In this document: positions 1 through 5,858 of the stretch, piece after piece
Numbering within the stretch: the stretch's first letter is position 1
How the letters are laid out: every line of letters starts with the position of its first letter
Assembly: GCA_944385065.1 (NCBI GenBank)
Contig: CALWVX010000111.1
Span: 1 to 5,858, forward strand
Reading direction: 5' to 3'
Source: an uncultured Oscillospiraceae bacterium
GTDB taxonomy: Bacteria > Bacillota > Clostridia > Oscillospirales > Oscillospiraceae
Length of the DNA: 5,858 bases
The notes under the pieces: generated by a model
The model's database searches: none
What the model was told of the DNA's origin: nothing
Seen by the model: only the letters and a program-made list of their open reading frames with translations
Program-made: the position numbers and the translations under genes

Positions 1-230
1 TGGGGATCTTTCCGCTCCTCCAGGCCGGCCATGGCCGCCTCGAACTCCTCCCGGGTCCACCGCTTCTCCGGGTCCAGGGAGCGCGGCATGACCCGAACCC
101 ACTGAGCCAGCCGGTCCAGCTGCTTCAGAAAGCTCTCCCGGTCCTCCTCGCTGCCCAGCAGCGGGAGTGCCTCTTCGATCAGTTTATCAAAAGCTTCTTC
201 GATTCTCTTTTCGTTGCGTTCTTCGGCCAT
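1..230 (-). CDS. Small acidic hypothetical protein, N-terminal part (C-terminus beyond window)
   Basis: The gene reads leftward from an ATG at 230-228, and 76 codons are visible before the window edge cuts it off. The start is well supported: AAGGAGG at 245-239 lies 8 nt ahead of it, and a near-consensus promoter lies further upstream. The protein begins MAEERNEKRIEEAFDKLIEE. It is rich in Glu, Arg and Lys, and has no signal peptide or membrane segment, so it is probably cytoplasmic. Residues 5-45 look strongly helical with a heptad-like spacing of Leu/Ile, and a Trp-Val-Arg-Val-Met-Pro stretch follows near residues 44-49. I do not recognise a family and assign no function. It has its own promoter, 77 bp beyond the DUF4363 stop codon, so it is probably transcribed separately from the upstream pair. 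Confidence 0.75.
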   Translation of the reverse strand, partial: MAEERNEKRIEEAFDKLIEEALPLLGSEEDRESFLKQLDRLAQWVRVMPRSLDPEKRWTREEFEAAMAGLEERKDP

Positions 231-238
231 GTCCACAT

Positions 239-245
239 CCTCCTT
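239..245 (-). promoter_or_regulatory. Ribosome binding site of the leftmost gene
   Basis: AAGGAGG on the minus strand is a perfect Shine-Dalgarno core, 8 nt from the ATG at 230. It fixes the start of a gene that would otherwise be hard to call because it is truncated. Confidence 0.85.
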
Positions 246-283
246 ACCGGCAAGCAGTCTGGTTTCGGTTTCCCTCTGTGCCT

Positions 284-312
284 ATTATAGCCTTCTCCCC
301 GGTCCGCGTCAA
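284..312 (-). promoter_or_regulatory. Sigma-A-type promoter for the leftmost gene
   Basis: On the minus strand a TTGACG -35 box (312-307) is separated by exactly 17 bp from a perfect TATAAT -10 box (289-284). The predicted transcript start is near 277, giving a leader of about 47 nt with the ribosome binding site near its end. The sequence just upstream of the -35 box is AT-rich with A-tracts, as in UP elements. The box match and spacing are seen directly; activity is inferred. Confidence 0.8.
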
Positions 313-316
313 CGAA

Positions 317-369
317 TTTTTGTTGAAATTTACAATTTATTCCGGATCTAAATTCTTCTTTTTGTTGAA
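317..369. repeat. 11-bp direct repeat, two copies 42 bp apart
   Basis: TTTTTGTTGAA occurs at 317-327 and again at 359-369. Read on the minus strand each copy is TTCAACAAAAA. The first copy begins 4 bp upstream of the -35 box of the leftmost gene's promoter. The start-to-start distance of 42 bp is about four helical turns, so both copies face the same side of the DNA. They may be regulator sites or UP-like A-tracts; the sequence alone does not decide. Confidence 0.5.
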
Positions 370-388
370 TTATTGAACAATCAGGCGT

Positions 389-769
389 TCAGAACACATT
401 GGCAAGGCTGGGCTGCTCCATTTCGGCCAGCAGGGCCAGCTGGGCGATCAGATCGGCGTTGGCCGCGTGGTACTGGTCGGGCTCCTCCAGCTCCAAATAC
501 TCCTGCACGGCCCGGAAGGCTTTCAGCACCCCGTCGGTATCGCTGTGGCGGATCACCACATGAAAATAAAACTGATGCTCCTCCCAGTCCTCCCGGACCT
601 GGTCGGTCAGGCGTTCGGCCCCCTCCCAGTCCCCCGCTCCGGCCAGCTCCTGGGCCTGGGTCAGCCGCTGCTCCATATCCCGGGTCAGCGTCCGGGAATA
701 CCAGGCGTTGGCCAGACTGCCCGCCAGCAGGATCAGAAGCAGGGCCGCCGCCGCCCAAAACCGTTTCAT
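389..769 (-). CDS. DUF4363 family membrane-anchored protein
   Basis: A complete 126-residue protein. Residues 4-23 form one hydrophobic segment after a Met-Lys-Arg start, which is either a membrane anchor or an uncleaved signal. The remaining roughly 100 residues should lie outside the membrane and look helical, with TRDMEQRLTQAQELAGAGDW after the anchor. A Trp at 62 precedes the FYFHVVIRHSDTDGV segment, and the protein ends SLANVF. This pattern of one anchor, a conserved Trp then a His-Ser motif, and a Leu-Ala-Asn-Val-Phe-like end fits the DUF4363 family of Clostridia. The start codon overlaps the stop of the upstream DUF421 gene by 4 bp (ATGA), so translation is probably coupled; a GGAAAGGAGA ribosome binding site also lies about 9 nt ahead. 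The biochemical role is not known; the family call rests on recalled motif pattern and on the partner gene. No convincing rho-independent terminator follows. Confidence 0.85.
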   Translation of the reverse strand: MKRFWAAAALLLILLAGSLANAWYSRTLTRDMEQRLTQAQELAGAGDWEGAERLTDQVREDWEEHQFYFHVVIRHSDTDGVLKAFRAVQEYLELEEPDQYHAANADLIAQLALLAEMEQPSLANVF

Positions 770-1461
770 CCCCGTCCCTCTCCTTTCCCCGTCTCCCTGG
801 GGGCCAGGTACACCTGGCCGGTCTCGTCGGCCAGCAGCAGGAACACCTCTTCCACCCCCCGCATGCCCCGGCGCCCCAGCTCCTGTTTCAGCCAGGCCCG
901 GTCCCTGCCCAAGGCGGTGAGATTGCGCTCCAGCAGCCGCCCGTCGCTGACCACCACCCAGGGCAGCCCGCTCTCCTTTGCCCTGACTCCCATCTCCTGG
1001 GCGGTGGGCGGCCGCTGCCCGGCGCGGGGCAGCACGGACAGCCGCCCGTTGGTCTCCAGAATGGCATACTGCACCGCCGTCAGATCATGGTACCCCTGCC
1101 CCCGCAGCTCCTCCAGCAGCTCGTCCACCGTCAGCCGGTTCCGGGTCATCTCCCTCTGGTCAATCTTCCCCTTTCGGATGATGACGCTGGGCCGGCCGCA
1201 CATGAGGGCCCGGAAGCGGACGCTCTTCATGGTGAGCACCGACAGCATCATGGTCAGGGCCAGCAGCGTCAGGATGGGCACCACGCCCGACAGCAGGGGA
1301 ATTCCATAGTCCTGCATGGGCACCGAGGCCAGATCGGCGATGATCAGCGAGAGCACCAGCTCCGAGGGCTCCAGCTCCCCCACCTGGCGCTTGCCCATCA
1401 GCCGCACGCCGGCAATAATCAGAATGTACAAAATCACCGTTCGGACCAGTCCGGTAAACAT
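766..1461 (-). CDS. DUF421 (YetF-like) membrane protein
   Basis: A complete 231-residue protein counted from the ATG at 1461. A GTG nine bases upstream (1470) is also in frame, but it lies inside the Shine-Dalgarno sequence GGAAGGGAG (1478-1470), which is 8 nt from the ATG; hence the choice. Three hydrophobic segments lie at about residues 5-21, 35-50 and 56-78. Between the first two is the family hallmark RLMGKRQVGELEPSELV (20-36). The soluble C-terminal part has GRPSVIIRKGKID (89-101), RLTVDELLEELRGQGY (109-124) and QYAILETNGRLSV (131-143), all typical of YetF/DUF421. Relatives in Bacillus (YetF, YdfS, and the DUF421 part of 2Duf) are spore membrane proteins, and 2Duf is linked to wet-heat resistance of spores. 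A spore-membrane role here is inferred from that. The residues after about 150 are less conserved. It forms a two-gene unit with the DUF4363 gene. Confidence 0.93.
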   Translation of the reverse strand: MFTGLVRTVILYILIIAGVRLMGKRQVGELEPSELVLSLIIADLASVPMQDYGIPLLSGVVPILTLLALTMMLSVLTMKSVRFRALMCGRPSVIIRKGKIDQREMTRNRLTVDELLEELRGQGYHDLTAVQYAILETNGRLSVLPRAGQRPPTAQEMGVRAKESGLPWVVVSDGRLLERNLTALGRDRAWLKQELGRRGMRGVEEVFLLLADETGQVYLAPRETGKGEGRG

Positions 1462-1469
1462 CTTCGACA

Positions 1470-1478
1470 CTCCCTTCC
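1470..1478 (-). promoter_or_regulatory. Ribosome binding site deciding the DUF421 start
   Basis: GGAAGGGAG on the minus strand is 8 nt from the ATG at 1461. The in-frame GTG at 1470-1468 overlaps this motif and has no usable spacing, so the ATG is favoured. Confidence 0.6.
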
Positions 1479-1484
1479 GCGGTC

Positions 1485-1499
1485 CGGGCGCGCGGCCCG
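1485..1499. repeat. GC-only inverted repeat before the DUF421 ribosome binding site
   Basis: CGGGC (1485-1489) and GCCCG (1495-1499) flank a 5-nt GCGCG loop. In the DUF421 messenger this 5-bp GC hairpin would sit 6 nt upstream of the Shine-Dalgarno sequence. It has no U-tract, so it is not a terminator. It may be a chance result of high GC content. Confidence 0.35.
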
Positions 1500-1509
1500 C
1501 AGATTCAGT

Positions 1510-1530
1510 GTTTCCCCGCCCGCCGGAAAC
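1510..1530. repeat. 6-bp perfect inverted repeat in the divergent region
   Basis: GTTTCC (1510-1515) and GGAAAC (1525-1530) flank a 9-nt loop, CCGCCCGCC. It could be an operator dyad or a leader hairpin for the DUF421 gene. No U-tract follows on either strand. Only the symmetry is seen; a function is inferred. Confidence 0.35.
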
Positions 1531-1591
1531 TATCCCGCGAATTGCCCAAATCTTCCATTAAAATTTCGGTGGAAAAGGGGGAAAATCCATC

Positions 1592-1620
1592 TTGCCAACC
1601 GCCCGTTTTTTCGATAAAAT
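1592..1620 (+). promoter_or_regulatory. Sigma-A-type promoter for carAB
   Basis: A TTGCCA -35 box (1592-1597) and a TAAAAT -10 box (1615-1620) are spaced by exactly 17 bp, each matching consensus at 5 of 6 positions. The predicted start is near A1627, giving a carA leader of about 55 nt. AT-rich sequence just upstream (1561-1586) could act as an UP element. The leader shows no stem-loop and no match to the PyrR-binding consensus known from Bacillus pyr leaders. Confidence 0.75.
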
Positions 1621-1681
1621 AACTTGATTAAACCTACTGAACGACGGCAACAGAACTGGAACGGAAGGCGAGTGAGTATTG

Positions 1682-2763
1682 ATGAAAGCGACATTGATTC
1701 TGGCCAACGGCAGCATCTTCTCCGGCACCAGCATCGGCGCCACTGAGACCCGGGTGTGCGAAATGGTATTCAACACCTCCATGACCGGGTATCAGGAGAT
1801 CCTGACCGACCCCTCCTACGCCGGCCAGGGGGTGGTGATGTCCTATCCCCTCATCGGCAACTACGGCGTCAACCACGAGGACAACGAGTCCCGCCGCCCC
1901 TGGGTGGAGGCCTTTGTGGTTCGGCACCTGTCCCCCCGCGGCAGCAATTTCCGCTGTGAAGAGGACCTGGGCTCCTATCTGAAGGAGAACAACATCACCG
2001 GGATCCAGGGCGTGGACACCCGGGCGCTGACCAAAATACTCCGCAGTCAGGGGAGCATGAACGGCATGCTCACCTGTGCGGAGCATTTTAATATCGCCGA
2101 GGTGCTGGAGCAGCTGAAGTCCTATCAGGTGAAGGACACGGTGGCCCGGGTCACCCGGTCCCAGCCCGAGGTCTTCCCCGCCGAGGGAGAGCGGAAATTC
2201 CGGGTGGCCATGATGGACTACGGCGTCAAGCAGCACATGATCGAGTGCCTGCGCCGCCGGGGCTGCGAGGTCACCGCCCTGCCCGCCTCCACCCCCGCCG
2301 AGGCCGTTCTGTCCGGCGGATACGACGGGGTCATGCTGTCCAACGGCCCGGGCGACCCGGCGGAGAACACCGCCGTCATCGCCGAGCTGAAGAAGCTCTA
2401 TGACAGCGACATCCCCATGTTCGGCGTCTGCCTGGGACACCAGCTGCTGGCCCTGGCCACCGGCGCCAAGACCGGCAAGCTGGCCTACGGCCACCGGGGC
2501 GGCAACCACCCGGTGCGGGACCTGGAGAAGGGCCGGGTGTTCATCACCAGCCAGAACCACGGATATATGGTGCTGTCCGACAGCGTGGATCCGGCGGTGG
2601 CCGAGATCTCCCATGTGAACGTGAACGACGGCACCTGCGAGGGTCTGCGCTATAAGCGCCCCAACTGCTTTACCACCCAGTTCCACCCCGAGGCCAACGC
2701 CGGCCCCCGGGACACCGAGTACCTGTTCAACCGTTTCGTCGCGTCTATGGGAGGTGACAAGTA

Positions 2764-2764
<1 letters not shown>
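1682..2764 (+). CDS. carA: Carbamoyl phosphate synthase small subunit (glutaminase)
   Basis: A complete 360-residue protein that hydrolyses glutamine and channels the ammonia to CarB for carbamoyl phosphate synthesis (pyrimidines and arginine). The N-terminal CarA domain (about 1-125) shows MVFNTSMTGYQEILTDPSY and GVDTRALTKILR. The C-terminal class I glutamine amidotransferase domain (about 175-355) has LSNGPGDP, the nucleophile Cys250 in FGVCLGHQ, SQNHGYMV, and the His335/Glu337 pair in TQFHPEA, so the catalytic triad is intact. The length is close to the Escherichia coli enzyme (382). The ATG at 1682 is preferred over the in-frame TTG at 1679 because the family begins Met-Lys-Ala. Its ribosome binding site is imperfect: AAGGCGAGTGA (1665-1675), 6 nt from the ATG. 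The stop codon overlaps the carB start by one base (TAATG), so the two are one operon. Transcription probably starts from the promoter at 1592-1620. Confidence 0.98.
2750..2757 (+). promoter_or_regulatory. Ribosome binding site of carB, inside the end of carA
   Basis: GGAGGTGA lies 6 nt ahead of the carB ATG and within the last codons of carA. It is stronger than the imperfect site of carA, which with the TAATG overlap suggests coupled translation helped by direct initiation, to keep the two subunits in balance. Confidence 0.85.

Positions 2765-5858
<3,094 letters not shown>

Noticed and set aside
341..352. AT-only inverted repeat AATTTA/TAAATT (about 336-352) as a terminator after the DUF4363 gene
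   Set aside because: The stem is only 6 A-T pairs around a 9-nt loop, with no GC pairs and no proper U-tract following it. It is too weak for a rho-independent terminator.
1557..1585. Possible minus-strand promoter for the DUF421 gene (TTTAAT at 1562-1557)
   Set aside because: The -10 box matches 5 of 6, but the -35 position 17 bp away reads TTTTCC, only 3 of 6. A sporulation sigma factor could be used instead, but I cannot support a specific box.
373..1617. Plus-strand open frame of 414 codons
   Set aside because: It is antisense to the DUF421 and DUF4363 genes. Its product is Pro, Gly, His and Gln-rich without domain features, and it is a by-product of GC-rich coding sequence.
1621..1681. 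PyrR attenuator or riboswitch in the carA leader
   Set aside because: The stretch is about 55 nt, with no stem-loop, no terminator hairpin and no match to the PyrR-binding consensus.
1679..1681. TTG as the carA start
   Set aside because: The adjacent ATG at 1682 gives the family-typical Met-Lys-Ala start and 6-nt spacing from the Shine-Dalgarno-like sequence, the same spacing as in carB.
1634..2686. Minus-strand open frame of 350 codons
   Set aside because: It is antisense to carA, which has an intact catalytic triad. The product is a Gly, His and Val-rich shadow.

Overview
The window looks like ordinary chromosome from a GC-rich Firmicute, most plausibly a gut Clostridia of the Oscillospiraceae type (Flavonifractor-like). 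This is inferred from three things: the GC-rich third codon positions, the strong AAGGAGG-type ribosome binding sites, and a DUF421-DUF4363 gene pair, an arrangement typical of spore-forming Clostridia. No RNA gene, mobile element, CRISPR array or prophage gene is visible.

Layout: the left third (1-1461) lies on the minus strand. Read in its transcription direction, it holds a DUF421 (YetF-like) membrane protein gene, then a DUF4363 gene overlapping it by 4 bp. An AT-rich spacer follows, carrying a near-consensus promoter, and then a small acidic protein of unknown function that runs off the left edge. The right two thirds (1682-5858) lie on the plus strand and encode carbamoyl phosphate synthase: carA (glutaminase subunit, complete) and carB (synthetase subunit, about 40 residues short of its end because the window stops). 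carA and carB overlap by one base and form an operon. A 220-bp divergent intergenic region separates the two gene groups and carries a good promoter for carA.

Function: CarA hydrolyses glutamine and passes ammonia to CarB, which makes carbamoyl phosphate for pyrimidine and arginine synthesis. All key catalytic residues checked are present, and the carB reading frame is unbroken over 1031 codons. The DUF421/DUF4363 pair probably acts at the membrane, possibly in the spore; its exact role is not known.

I found no new biological system. The points worth a second look are modest: a phased 11-bp direct repeat upstream of the leftmost promoter, a carAB leader too short for the usual PyrR attenuator, substitutions in the CarB effector site, inverted repeats in the divergent region, and a very long antisense open frame across carB explained by codon choice.
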